From the NCBI GenBank assembly GCA_963457665.1, contig OY735219.1:40058477-40122476 (forward strand): a stretch of 64,000 bases of DNA, in the 5' to 3' direction. Numbering within the stretch: position 1 is the stretch's first letter; each line of letters opens with the position of its first letter. A program made the translations under genes and the position numbers. The notes below the pieces were generated by a model. It had not been told where the DNA came from and searched no databases. It was given only the letters and a program-made list of their open reading frames with translations. The DNA is from Thysanoteuthis rhombus (taxonomy: Eukaryota > Mollusca > Cephalopoda > Oegopsida > Thysanoteuthidae). Positions 23,457-34,795 of this stretch are shown one piece after another.

Positions 23457-23884
23457 CTTTATGCTGTTATAAAACTGATGTCCACAGTTATTTTTAAAAT
23501 CTTTGTCAAGAACTCTTCGATACTTTGAAAAAATTGGAGGATGTCAACGGTTTTTCTATTATAATCATTCTGGTTGGAGATCTGGAAGTGCTGAAATAAT
23601 GCATACGTGTGTGGATGTGTATAGAGTGGTGCAAAATAAGCTGATCTGTGTTTTTTTTTCTATGACTGTACAATTAGATTTTGAAAATGAACAATCTAAA
23701 TGGTGAATGAAAGCTTCATTTTTGGAAACTTTTTCAATCATACGTGAAAAATCAAATCAGCCAAATGAACATCACTTTCTTGATCACAAACATGTGCTCG
23801 TCTCATAATTGCTGGTTTATTCTGTGCCATCCTATGAGAAAAACCAAATAAGATAAATTTTCAAAAAATATATATATGTGAACA
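23457..23884. other. Unassigned stretch
   Basis: A 67-codon plus-strand frame (23503-23706) has no recognised motif. Confidence 0.25.
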
Positions 23885-25995
23885 ATAGGGAATGAGACAG
23901 ACTCAGGAGTAAAAGTATATGGAGACTTTATTTAACAACTAATCCATTCATGAATGAAGTAGTATGCTGTAGTGGTTAAACAATTTAGCATCAGATGTTC
24001 TGCTTTTAATAGAAATTTAGAGGATTTCTGGGAGGTCACACTTGTGAGTCTGGACTGTAATGTGTCTATGAAGAAATCTGTGGTGGTATAGTTGGATATT
24101 CTGTTGGAAGCAGTAGCAGTAGTTATGAGTATTTTATTGGTCATGCTGGTCAGGGGGGCATTCTTAAGCATCAGTTGTCATGGATACTAGGGAGCTGGAT
24201 TGTAGCTTAGTGTTAGATTGTTTGGGTATTTGGTAAGTTGGGGATGAGGCTATGTCTAGTTTTAATCCAGATAGTGGGGTAAAGGGGTCCTTGTTATCTA
24301 TGATTGAATATCCGTTGGGAAATATATGCTCTGTATCCTTAATGGTCATTGTGGATGTTCTGAAAAGTCTGATGGCTTTGAGTTGTACAAATGAAATACC
24401 ATACGTAGGTCTCTATAGGAAGGGGTCTGTGTGACTGTGTTAATTTCCCAATATTGGATATACATAAAGGGATATTGAGTGTGGATGTGGAATTGTTATG
24501 GGGAATGAGAGTAAATGAATGTTAAGGGATGTTTGGGCCTGGATGGAACCATAGTCTAAAGACTAGTGAGTTAGTGAGTGTAGTGTACTTAGGAGTGAGA
24601 GGATTATGGTGTTAGAGATGGGTGTGGTTTAGATCGTTAAGTTTAGTATTGAGTCCGTTAGAGGAAAGAGTTTCAAGTTTGTTGATCCACATATTTTCTT
24701 GTAGTTCTAAAATTCTATTTGTGTCGGGAGGTGTATTTTTTCTATTTTATTCCAATGATTGTGAATCTAGCATCAGTTCCAAAAGAGTGGCTGGGGATGT
24801 AGAAGTGTAATTCTACTGGTAGTAGGTTGGGATGATTTGGTGATTTAATTCTCATCAAGTCTAATATGGTAGATGAGAAAAGTCTTGTTAGTGATAGAGC
24901 TAGAGGAGGTGTGAATGTGCTTTAGGTGGTTGCAGCATTGACTATATCTTTTGTTGCAAGGTTGGAAGAATTCAAAAGTTTTAGGGATAGTATTATGTGA
25001 GACTTTGTTCTTTATCATAGTGTTACTGCTTATCATGTCTTTGATGTTTTGGGGCTTGCGGTAGGGGATGAAACATGGTTCTAGGGATATTTCTTGGAGC
25101 TCTGTTTTGAGTGTAAGTACATTCCATTTCTTGTTAATTGTATGTGACAGAGGTGGGAGAGTGTTGTTGAAGGTAGTTATGAGAGAAATGCTGTCAGGTT
25201 TATTTTTGTTAAAGAATGTAAGGATTTCTCCTCTTGGTATAGTAATAGCCTTCTTTTTTTTGGGGGGGGGTATTTGTCTTTTCCAATAAATATCCTCATC
25301 TAGTGAAATGTAGTAAGTTATAGATGTGTTTGTTTTGTTCTCTATCTGAAGAGAAAAATCTCCTAATTCTAAGTGTTTGTGAAAATGGTAAAGTTTTTTC
25401 CAGGTGCTTGGGGATGGGCCGATTTAGAGTAAGGTTAGTTGTGAGAGTCTGTATGTTCAGTATAGATTAGTATAGAGGGTGGTCTGGAGGTTCCTATTAT
25501 CAGATAACAATAATTTATGTATATGCAGGTGTCTAAGAAGGCTATGAAGTCGGTGCATTTCCTGTAGTCAAATTTAAGTGAGTTGGGTGAAATGGGTGAA
25601 GAATTTCTCTAGTTTCTCATCAACTGAATATATAAAAAGAATATCATCTATACATCTGACATTGAAGATGCAGTCTTTGTCCATCTTTGGGTATTAGTAA
25701 GTCTCTTGAAATTTGCCCATGGTGATATTAGTATAAGAGGTGGCTGTTACTGTACCCATGGCACAACCTTTCAGCCAAAGGAATTATCAATTATTGGAAC
25801 TATTGAGCGTGAGAATGCGTTGCATAAGGTTGGTTATCATTTCTGTTTAAGGTTACTCGGTTGTTCTATTGCCAAAGACTTTTTTGAGGGCTACAATGCT
25901 TTCTTTCTGTTTGATATCAGAACATAGGGATTTTACGTCCATAGTGACTAGAAATGCTTTTTCTGGAATTGTTTTGTTGTGTTTAACTTCAATAT
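23885..25995 (-). mobile_element. Penelope-like element with RT and GIY-YIG remnants
   Basis: A degraded PLE read on the minus strand. The RT palm is recognisable from about 25980: FLVTMDVKSLCSDI (consensus DVKSLYTNIP), LMQRILTLN, KGCAMGT at about 25749-25770, then VRCIDDILFIYSVDEKLEKF at about 25615-25660 (catalytic DD intact) and AFLDTCIYI. A linker follows with an LRIRRF-type motif (about 25330-25380). The C-terminal GIY-YIG nuclease is represented by IPSHSFGTDARFTII and MWINKLETLSSNGLN (24640-24698), as in other PLEs. Numerous stops and frameshifts make it inactive. About 700 bp of 3' sequence extends to a TA run at 23868. The N-terminal part upstream of the palm is missing. Confidence 0.85.
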
Positions 25996-26017
25996 ACATA
26001 CATTTATATATATGGTG

Positions 26018-26165
26018 TATTCAATAGACAATATGGAAACTCAAAATTTTTTCTTTGACATTTGACAATTGGAGGAACCAGTTCCCAAAACATGTTACAG
26101 AAATACACACAATCCATTCCTCCAATTTTTTACCATTATGTTGGATAAACCTAATCCATTTCTCA
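26018..26165 (+). repeat. Half-copy of MITE-like element
   Basis: TTCAATAGACAATATGGAAA and TTTGACATTTGACAA match the left end and interior of the element at 33.03 kb. The right terminal repeat is absent. It is replaced by an inverted copy of that element's outer left flank (CATTATGTTGGATAAACC here versus the complement of GATTTATCCGACATAACG there). Confidence 0.55.
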
Positions 26166-26184
26166 CCATGTATATACATGTATA

Positions 26185-26612
26185 TGTATATATCATTAAG
26201 AAATGGATATATAGTCCAATAGAATAATTATGAATGCATTATATTGCTTGAAACTCTATTCAAAATGACCTCCCGTCACTTGGCCTGGACGGATTTTTTA
26301 AATATTATAATTGTCCACCTTGGGAAACAAACAGAGCAGATATGGACAGTAAATAAAAAAAATGAGAACATGGAACGAGGCTGCTATTTGGGCCTTTGCC
26401 TTCCTGTTTAGCTCAATGATAAGAGCATCGGTACATTAAAGCAGCTGCTTGATTGGTCGCAGGTTAAATTCCTGCAGCAGCCCCATTTTCTCCAATTGTT
26501 TATTCCAATACGCTGTCTAGGCCAAGTCACACATTTTCCATGTAATAATGGGAGGCTATTTCAAATAGAGATTTTAATTACATAATGCATTCATGATTAT
26601 ATATAGAATTAT
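26185..26612 (+). repeat. tRNA-derived SINE with inverted terminal module
   Basis: Pol III type 2 promoter: A box TAGCTCAATGATAAGAG (26409-26425) and B box GGTCGCAGGTTAAATTCC (about 26455). CAGCAGCCCC and the body (AATTGTTTATTCCAATACGC, GGCCAAGTCACAC, ATAATGGGAGGC) follow. The left end (AAGAAATGGATATATAGTCC, then ATAATTATGAATGCATTATA) is an inverted version of the right end. It is directly followed by an RTE tail. Confidence 0.7.
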
Positions 26613-27680
26613 GTTATCATCATCATCTATAGTCCACTGCTGGACAAAGGCCTTTTCCATTTTTCCCATTAAGACTTGGATTGCACTGACCCTTGCCAAG
26701 TCTTACCAGCAAACTTTTCTATCTCATCTATTCATCAAGTATTTGGTCTTTTCATACTGTGTTCATTGTCCTAGTTGACTTTTTTCTCCATCTGATGTCT
26801 TTTCTTCTTGCGTTGTGTCCTGCCCATCTCTAATTTTGTCACTTGATCTACGGTATAATATCATTCACCATGGTTTGCCTTCAGATCTATGTTGATCTTT
26901 TCCTACTCCATAGTGTAATCTCTGATATTGCTCTTTCCATGGCTCTTTGTGTGATAGGTTTTCAGTTTGACTTGCCAGTTTCCATGTTTCGCAACCATAC
27001 GTCTTAGCAAGTATTATTCATTCATTGAAAGAATTACGTTTCAAGTATATTGGAGCTTTTTAATATGTTTCTATCGATACCAAACGCTTCTCAGCGAATC
27101 ACTAGGTATTATTTTAATTTTACTTTCAACGTCTTTCTCCAACTTTATTAACTCGTGTAGATGAACTCATTCCTTAATCTATTCTAAAGCCTCACCCTCT
27201 ATTCTTATGGTTGTTTTGGGAACTTTATTTTCAAATTTCATTTTTGCCTTTGTTCTGATCATCTTCAACCCTATATTCCTACTTCCACTATTTAGATCAC
27301 TCGATGTATTTTATAACTCATCTGCTGAAATGTCATCAGCAAATCTTGAAAGGTTGAAATATTCTCCATCTATGTTCACTCTATTTTTTTCCAAAATATG
27401 CTTACAAGGCTTGCTATGAATAATATAGGTGATATTGTATACCCTTGCCTTGGTCTTTTCCAATCTTTATTTTGTTTGTATCATTAAATTGTCTAATAAT
27501 TGCCATTTTCATATGTATTTTGGATGATTTGAATGTAATTCTCATTAGCACCTTGTTTGGACATTGAGTTAAAGACTGCCAACAAGTCAAATGTTTGCCC
27601 ATTGAGTTGAACACTCAAGTCAAATACTTTCTCATAATCTAAATCACTTGATTTATTGTGTGGAGGTGGCCTATAGTTGA
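26613..27680 (-). mobile_element. RTE-type LINE of a second lineage
   Basis: A different RTE subfamily from the others: its 3' end reads TATAGTCCACTGCTGGACAA before a short CATCATCAT tail. The minus strand reads VNIDGEYFNLSRFADDISAD, giving the RT catalytic motif FADD at about 27335, followed by GSRNIGLKMIRTKAKMK and an IRIEGEALE.IKE.VHLHELI tract equivalent to the IYLGQLIS region. It has many stop codons. It is cut off near 27680 by a second RTE copy in the opposite orientation. Confidence 0.8.
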
Positions 27681-27684
27681 AAAG

Positions 27685-28015
27685 CCACTGAAAGAATTAT
27701 GCTTGGCCTCACATGGAGAGACCACGAGACAGCACAGTTCATCAGGGAAAAAACAAGAGTCAGGGACATCATAGAATCCATTAAAAATCTCAAATGGCAG
27801 TGGGCTGGCCATGTTGCATGAATAGCAGACAACCAATGGACATTGCGACTCACGATATGGATCCCCTGACATCACATGCAGAACTAAGGCCAGCAACATA
27901 TTAGATTGAGAGACAAGCTTGACAAATTCAGAAAATGATGGCTCTGCAATGCCCATGATAGAGAAGTGTAGCGAATCCTGGTGAAGTGTATGTCCAGCGA
28001 CGGACGTTAAAAGAC

Positions 28016-28052
<37 letters not shown>

Positions 28053-28055
28053 ATA
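27685..28055 (+). mobile_element. RTE LINE 3' end (main lineage), decayed
   Basis: Plus-strand match to the 16.4- and 51.7-kb copies (ERIMLGLTWRDHE, IIESIKNLKWQWAGHV) with later stops. It ends in a 30-bp GAT repeat at 28016-28050. Most CpGs of the younger copies are TG or CA here. Confidence 0.88.
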
Positions 28056-28069
28056 CATATGTGTGTCAT

Positions 28070-28615
28070 TAGGATATGAACATATGATCCAACAAAATGA
28101 TTATAAATAGCGTTATATTATATAGAAACTCCTATATAAAATGATCTCCCATCATTGCATGGTGAATGAATCACTTTGCATTGACAATATAAATAGAATT
28201 AACACTTGAAGTTATGTTATCAAGAAATGGATATATGATCCAAATTGTCATCAATTTATAATCATTCTGTCAGATCTTATATCAATTTGTTAATAACATA
28301 ATTGTCTGTGTTGAAAGGAACAAACTGTGCAGGTATAGAATGTGGGTAAGCAAAATAAGACTTTGGAGTTGAAACAGTTATTTCGGCTTTTGCTTTATTG
28401 ACAGCTGTTTAGCTCGTTGAAGCAGCTACCCTATCAGTCGCAGGTATGATTTCTGCAGCAGCCCTATTTTCTTTAATTATTTTTTTTCATTTATGTTGAC
28501 GAGACCAAGTCATACATTCACTGGGTAATAGTGAGAGATCATTTTAAATAAGAGTTACAATATGATATAACATAATTTATAATGATACATTTGTATTTAT
28601 GAACATATAATATAT
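28070..28615 (+). repeat. tRNA-derived SINE, rearranged copy
   Basis: The left part (28079-28205) is a minus-orientation body (ATGATTATAAATAGCG, AATGATCTCCCATCATTGC). Next comes AAGAAATGGATATATGATCC at about 28220, then a plus-orientation head (TTTAGCTCGTTGAAGCAG, CAGTCGCAGGTATGATTTC) and body to about 28600. The A box has lost about 25 bp. Two oppositely oriented copies appear fused. Confidence 0.6.
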
Positions 28616-28626
28616 ATATATATATA

Positions 28627-28995
28627 CTTATATGATTATAAATTGCATTATATTATGTAGAAACTCTGATCCAAAATGATCTCCCTCATTAGACAGTTGA
28701 TGTATGACTTGGCCCAGACAATGTAGATAGAATAAACAATTAAAGAAAATGGGTCTGCTGCTGAAATTGAACCTGCGACTGATAGGTTAGCTGCTTCAAC
28801 ATTGCGTTGTTCTTACCATTGAGCTAAACAAATGCCAGTTACACAAAGGCCAAAATAACTGTTTTCTCTCCAAATTTTCATCTTGTTTATTCTCAGTCTA
28901 TTCATTTCTCCAAACATGGCAGTTATGTATCAAGAAATGGATATATATGATCCAACAGAATGATTATAAATTGTGTTATATCATATCATCTTTCT
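28627..28995 (-). repeat. tRNA-derived SINE
   Basis: The minus strand carries TTTAGCTCAATGGTAAGAAC and CAGTCGCAGGTTCAATTTC, the best A and B boxes of this family in the window. Body blocks follow (TTAATTGTTTATTCTATC, ATCATTTTGGATCAGAG). The terminal module GGATATATATGATCCAACAG recurs at its far end (28938 on), so a second copy is joined there. Confidence 0.72.
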
Positions 28996-29021
28996 GTCAG
29001 ATCATATATTTTCATTTATTA

Positions 29022-29024
<3 letters not shown>

Positions 29025-29106
<82 letters not shown>
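29025..29106. repeat. (TA)n then (TG)n microsatellite
   Basis: TA units to 29073, TG units to about 29100. Same two-part structure as at 4.0 kb. Confidence 0.97.
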
Positions 29107-29108
<2 letters not shown>

Positions 29109-30439
29109 CTTATTGAACCTCACAACAAATTTGCTTCACACTACTATATGATAATGAAATGAGTTGATGATAACTTGATAATCTCAAGTAGCATGAAACG
29201 AATTTGTTGTGAGGATTCTATAATTATATTATTGTATTAGCTCTATATCTGTTTAATGCATCATGATTTAGGAGCTCCACGGATATAGTTTTTCAAAACT
29301 TGACATTTTTATGAAGAAATATATCTCAAATTATGTGATGTCTCCAACATTCTTCAAATGAAACGTACTTTTGAAAATCAAAGTAAAATTGTTTTTAAAG
29401 TATAAAATCATTATATTTTTACCTGAAATTGTCTTTTAAAAGAAAAAATAAAGATACAATCTAACTTTAGTTTTTTCAATTCAGTTATCTCTGACTTCAT
29501 TTTGCTGGCCTCTCTTAATTGCTTGGACAGACATACAACCATTTGTTCCATGATGTTCAGGTTATTTTTCTTATATTCATTTCTTAATTCCTTTTTTACT
29601 TGTGCTCTACACAGGATATGTTTCAGACTAATCTTGTTCTCATTATACAATTGAAAAACATACAAGCTAGTTCAAAACAGATACAATGCATACACGTTGT
29701 TGAGGTAAAAAAAAACTTTTTCTTTAAAACATGACTGCATCCTTCATTTTTTAATGGTCTTTATATCCATTAATAATGTTTTTTTTTTATTTTCTTTTAT
29801 TATTTCAATTTTTTTTTAAAATCAAAGCATCTATAGCAACAGTTGCAGTCTCTGACTGACAACTCGACGAAGTCAATGCCACATACCTTCTCCATGAAGC
29901 GATCTCTCCCATACCTTAAACTAAAGCTCTTTCAGAGGAAAAGGTTTTTAAAGATAAAAGCTTCAAAAGGAATGGGTTTCTAAAGGAAGGGTCTTTCAAA
30001 AGTACTGAAGATCAAACTAGCACATCTACGGTCTGACTTTCAGGCTTGTTTTAATTTGAAATAATCACTGAGCACACAATTTATATCTCAGAGCATAAAA
30101 TGTAGTTGGTCTGATTCCCTATCCAAATGTGAACTTTCTGAAACTTATTACTAATAGCTGTTCATCTACCTGAAGGCAAAACTCTTATTCCAAACCAATG
30201 CCAGGACTCTTCAGTGAAACAGACGATCTAGTAATTTTAACTCTTAAATCCATAGACCGCTTGTAACTGTTTGTAACTGCTTGTATTGACAGTGGAATAG
30301 TTCCATGAATGGAATTGAAAATAATAGAACTCATCTGTGAATTGAATGAAGAAAAAATCACACAAGGGTCAAAATGGAATAATTCCAATCAGGAGTTATT
30401 TTCAACAATGACATTCATTTTCTTAATGAATTTAAGAGT
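29107..30439. other. Unassigned 1.3-kb stretch
   Basis: A minus-strand 84-codon frame (29411-29665) is Lys-rich (LRNEYKKNNLNIMEQMVVCL) and could form a helix. It has no supporting splice sites or motif. Otherwise nothing recognised. Confidence 0.25.
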
Positions 30440-30731
30440 TGAAATCTGCAATAATCACATCAAGTTTCCAATGTCTTTAGGCAGCGTGCCATATTGGAAG
30501 TGATCAATTCAAAATTTGACAAAAAATTGGTGATCAATGGATGAGTTTCTTCTCTTGCATTTTCTTGGGCAGTGATCAGTAAAAATGTGTGAATTTCCAA
30601 AGAAAAACAAGCACAAACACTGCTTAGCACAAACTACCTGGCCCTTTTCGCATAAGCTTACATTACAAATTGTACCCCCATCTAAAACCCTATTTTGGGG
30701 CTGGATTTTCAAAACATGATTTCCCTTGGTA
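30440..30731 (+). repeat. R500-A copy, first part, interrupted by RTE
   Basis: Worn head (AATCACATCAAGTTTCC) through GGAAGTGATCAATTCAAAAT and CGCATAAGCTTACATTACAA to the poly-T region, where an antisense RTE tail begins. Confidence 0.8.
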
Positions 30732-30931
30732 TCATCATCATCATCATCATCAGTCTTTTAATGTCAGTTGTTGGACATAGACCTTCCCCAGGATTTGCCA
30801 CACTTCTCTATCTTGGGTGTCGCAGAGCCAGTACTTTCTGAACTTGTCCAGCTCATCTCTCCATCTAATATTCTGCCGGCCCCGGTTGCGCATGTGATCT
30901 CAGGGGATCCATGTCGTGAGTTGTGATGCAT
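30732..30931 (-). mobile_element. RTE LINE 3' end nested in R500
   Basis: (ATC)n tail at 30732-30752, then the antisense 3' end of the main RTE lineage (GTTGTTGGACATAGACCTTC, CCCCAGGATTTGCCACACTT) for 200 bp, truncated at GAGTTGTGATG. R500 resumes at the next base. Confidence 0.9.
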
Positions 30932-31069
30932 TTAAATTTTCAGCCCTCTGGCTCCATTAATGCAACCTGTATGCACAACACATACAGAGATAGTCAGCCA
31001 GTCAGACTCATTTGAAAACTGAAGAAATCTATGTTGATGCTGACCGTTTTGGTTGGCAGTTTCTAATAG
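30932..31069 (+). repeat. R500-A copy, second part
   Basis: TTTAAATTTTCAGCCCTCTG, GCAACCTGTATGCACAACAC, then GTTTTGGTTGGCAGTTTCTA. Continuous with 30440-30731 once the RTE is removed. Confidence 0.85.
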
Positions 31070-31564
31070 TGATCCCGTATTCATCAGGCAATGTTAACTA
31101 AAGTTTTGAAATAAAGTAAAGTCATCCTCCGTGTCTGTTTTGTCTTGCTTACACATAACAGTGTTAGCTTCAGAAGGTTGTCACTCAATTTTAAATCCTT
31201 CATCTTTAATATCTGACAAGCTGTCAACTTCTTATATTCAAGGAACTGAAACCAGTAGCCCTAATGTAATGTCAGAGGAGTGAGTCTGCTAGAGAACTGA
31301 GAACTGTTCATGAATCAAGTAGATGACAGTGAAAATGCCATGAGATTTGACAGCTGCTAAAATATTGAATGAACATTGGAATGACATCAACTGCTTTAGT
31401 TGCCTCATTTTGAGCAGAGTACCACTCTCAAAAGTCTCATGCTTTAATATTATCATTTTCAATCCTTAGTATCCCAAACTCATCTGAAAATATTTTCGAT
31501 CTATCTGTAATTTGTCCCCCGATAAATCCTAAAACTATCACTTAGAAATAAGTATGAAGTACCA
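31070..31564. other. Unassigned stretch
   Basis: No family or exon recognised. Confidence 0.3.
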
Positions 31565-31860
31565 ATGAAATAGGTACAGAGCAGTGGAGTTCTTACTGTC
31601 GTGGAAAGTACAATCGGCAAACCAAATTTGAGTTACATACAAGGCTGCTTATGTCCACTTTGCACTAATGTCCATGGAAAAGGCATGAATCAATTTCACT
31701 CCCCAGTTATCAATAAGTGGTAGGGTAGTTGGAGCCTTGTAAGGCAGTTCATCTGAGAGAAATTTACCAAAAGAATGCACTCAAAATCAGCATAGCTGGT
31801 CCCAAGCCCAGTTAAGAAAGGGGTAGTGGTAGGCATTGTGCCATTGACCCACCTCTGTAA
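31565..31860 (+). repeat. SINE-like family U, copy 1
   Basis: Shares GCACTAATGTCCATGGAAAA, CACTCCCCAGTTATCAATAA-like, GGTTAGTTGGAGCC-like and GTAAGGCAGTTCATCTGAGA blocks with 59008-59390 and, weakly, 62395-62590. No clear A box is left in this copy. Confidence 0.55.
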
Positions 31861-31889
31861 TATTTATATATGTGTTTGTGTGTGTGCAT

Positions 31890-31901
31890 GTATGTGTGCC
31901 T

Positions 31902-31956
<55 letters not shown>

Positions 31957-31957
31957 T
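31890..31957. repeat. (GT)n microsatellite
   Basis: TG/GT tract interrupted once by CATGTATGTGTGCCTACG. The His/Thr and Val/Cys frames across it are artefacts. Confidence 0.95.
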
Positions 31958-33020
31958 TTCTCTTCCCTTGATTACCATCATCCGTAACTGTTTTTCTCAT
32001 AATGAATATTGTAAAAAAAATTCATATCCAGTTGAGAAATCCATGTGCAGATTGATTTTTTTTAAATTGCAAATAAATATTAGCCATTTTTATGCAAGCA
32101 AATTATAAAAATTTTACTATTTCCTCTAATAACATAGTAGGGACTGACCGACCAACTGAAAAGTTTCTTATAGAGATGGGTGGACTCATCTGGAAATATA
32201 TTTCAAGGTTCAAACTCAACTACTGCTTGTAGATGAATAATTTTGCAGTTAGATTATTTGTAAAAACTATACTAATCGTAATATTCTATAGGATTCTAAT
32301 CATTTTGGGAAAACTTAAGTAAATAATTGAAATGAGATTCAAGTTTAGTTTTAGCAAAATTCAATACTTCATTAAGTTTATATATTACTGGACATGTGTA
32401 GCTTTCAAATGTAATTATGCATTATGCATGCATTCATATGTATCTGCTTAGTATATAGACGGACATAGATGTACGCACTATAGAAGCAACTGCCCCCCCC
32501 AATTCTGACAAAACAGTTGAAAAAATCTGGCAATTGATATTTTTTGTTGCTAAGAAAGGCAGAAAACAATATATCTTTTTAATCGCATGTTGTGCAGTTT
32601 GTACTGTGTATCATTGGTTGATAAAAAGAATTTTTATTGGAAATTAGTGATTCTGTTTTTAATCTGTATAAAATTATGGACAAATCGAGCCCTCTGCCCT
32701 CCTTAACAAAAGATTTCCTATACGCCCATGCATATAGAACTATATTTGAACTACAATGACCTTTAGAGCAAGTACTTGTTATTCAAACATAGCTCTCAGT
32801 GCATTAAGGGCATAGTTCCTATTTAGTACTCTGGTAAGGTAAATAATATCCATCAAGATGGTCAAGTTCCTTTTATTGGCATGCAGAATCTCGGAAGCGG
32901 ATCTAATGCAGAAGGAAAACCAAGAGTAAAAGAGGCTAGTAAAATGACACAATCAAAATTTGATTTATATAAGCATATACTGTGAGGAGATGGATGAGAT
33001 TTATCCGACATAACGGTGAA
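31958..33020. other. Unassigned 1-kb stretch
   Basis: AT-rich, no family recognised. The last 40 bp (GGAGATGGATGAGATTTATC) is the outer flank shared with the MITE half-copy at 26.1 kb. Confidence 0.3.
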
Positions 33021-33025
33021 TTTAA

Positions 33026-33198
33026 TGGACAATATGGAAACACTAAAGTTTGGAAAGTCCTCTCCAAACCTTGTTAGTTGCTAAATTTTATCATTTTTCC
33101 CATTTGACATTTGACAACGAGAGAAAATAGTCTCTTGAAGCATGTAATGGAAATGAATACGATCCTATTTCTAAACTTTCCTGTTTCCATATTGTCTA
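33026..33198 (+). mobile_element. Short terminal-inverted-repeat element (MITE-like)
   Basis: Left end TGGACAATATGGAAACACTA and right end whose complement is TAGACAATATGGAAACAGGA form inverted repeats of about 29 bp with about four mismatches. The unit is 173 bp and flanked by TTAA on both sides (33022-33025 and 33199-33202). No coding capacity. TTAA flanks suggest a piggyBac-type target. However, the related half-copy at 26.0 kb shares sequence outside the left TTAA, so TTAA may belong to a larger element. Confidence 0.65.
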
Positions 33199-33378
33199 TT
33201 AAACTTATAAGTATCTATAAATATATATGTTGCACATATATATTTGAAAACAATCTCTTCATCAAAATACATCTGGAAATGATTATACATATGAATAGTA
33301 CATGCATGATTCTTTGTGTGTTTCTGTGTGTCTTTGTATATCTGTGTACATGTCTATGTATATATATATATATATATA

Positions 33379-33777
33379 TTAATCACCACTAAGCACACCC
33401 ACAACAGATCGATTTAATCACTGTTGCTGAGTTTTGGTTATTCATGCATTCTGACATTTATATCTATCTATCTATTAATTCAAACTTTGCCCAGCCATTA
33501 CTGTTCATAGTAGAAACTTGAAATTTTGCACACGCACTCCCCTCGATGACTAGAAAAAATTATTTGTTCTTTGAAAATTCACCACCAAAATAGGTTTTTA
33601 ATGAGAGATCCAGTATGCAATGTGAGTTTATGCTAAATTGCTTACTAGTCTGTGCCAGCTTGCTCAGACCTCATATTCCAGTGACCACAGCCCAACAAAA
33701 GGGAAGAGAAGTAACTTATTCAATGATCACACCTTATTCCAATTTTTTAATTGATTGTTCACAACACAGCATGTATT
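33379..33777 (-). repeat. R500-B copy, head truncated
   Basis: TTAATCACCACTAAGCACAC, CAACAGATCGATTTAATC, AGAAACTTGAAATTTTGCAC and CTCCCCTCGATGACTAG form tail B. The head breaks off at CACAACACAGCATG, where a microsatellite begins. Confidence 0.8.
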
Positions 33778-33785
33778 GATATAAA

Positions 33786-33787
33786 TG

Positions 33788-33868
<81 letters not shown>

Positions 33869-33870
33869 CA
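33786..33870. repeat. (TA)n then (GA)n microsatellite
   Basis: TA units to 33811, then AG/GA units with few interruptions to 33868. Confidence 0.95.
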
Positions 33871-34059
33871 ATAAGTCTGCAGCCTGACATGCAGTGATTA
33901 GCTGGATTTTAATCTGAAACTTTCATTGTATTATCTTAAATCTATATGATTGATATTTGCCACTTGATTAAGTGCATTGACAAGTAAAGAGATTGTGATG
34001 AAAGAAAAAATATTTGTTGTGTAAAATCATTACTCTTTTATTATCAAGCTGTAAACTTA

Positions 34060-34061
<2 letters not shown>

Positions 34062-34157
<96 letters not shown>

Positions 34158-34200
34158 TTTATAATATATGTATATATATATAAAAAGATATGTGTATGTT

Positions 34201-34241
<41 letters not shown>

Positions 34242-34267
34242 GTATATATATGTATATATATATGTGT
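34062..34267. repeat. (TA)n microsatellite, about 200 bp
   Basis: TA tract with short interruptions (GGTTTATA near 34156, AAAAAGATATGTG near 34182) and a TGTGTGTC end. Confidence 0.95.
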
Positions 34268-34615
34268 GTCTGTGCACACATGTTCTGCAAAGAAGATTTT
34301 CTTATTTCCCTGAATCATTTTTTTTTAATCCTTCTCTGAGGTTTTTAAAGCAAATCTATCTCCCAACAAGTAATATATCTTCCTTCTACAGATCTTCATA
34401 TATCACTCCTATGTTTCCTGTTTGTCAAACATTCGACTTATGGTAATCCATATGTGCACACTCCCTGAACATGTCATGCATGGACAATGACATAATCATT
34501 GATTTTTTTTTTTTTTTTCTGCCAAGATTTTCTTGGAAAAAATAAAACCCGCCATTTCTCTTGTTTCTGTAGAAAAAGATGTTTGCACAAACATTTCTAT
34601 AAAAAATACACTTAC

Positions 34616-34687
34616 CAATACTAGTATGTCAGTTTCTGGCACATTTTTTTGAGTTATCTGAAAGTTCTCAATGAATTCCAATGAAAT
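34616..34687 (-). CDS. Candidate 24-codon exon (very weak)
   Basis: On the minus strand a pyrimidine-rich acceptor (TTATCCTTTTGCAAG) precedes 72 open nucleotides (reading ISLEFIENFQITQKNVPETD and four more residues) followed by GTAAGT. Phase is 0 on both sides. The signals are sound, but the stretch is short and unsupported by any recognised protein. Confidence 0.18.
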
Positions 34688-34795
34688 CTTGCAAAAGGAT
34701 AAGCCACATTGTAAGTAAGAAGTGATTCTGTTTAAAGGTGGATCCAGGAATTTGTTTTTGAGTGAGAAATATTTTTGCCTTGTTTTTTTGTACAT

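Noticed and set aside
26400..26475. Functional tRNA gene
   Set aside because: A and B boxes are present, but the acceptor stem cannot be closed, the region between the boxes is non-canonical, and the same head with a shared body recurs at 28.4 and 28.8 kb, so it is a SINE.
31787..32108. His/Thr and Val/Cys repeat proteins
   Set aside because: Translation of a GT/CA microsatellite.
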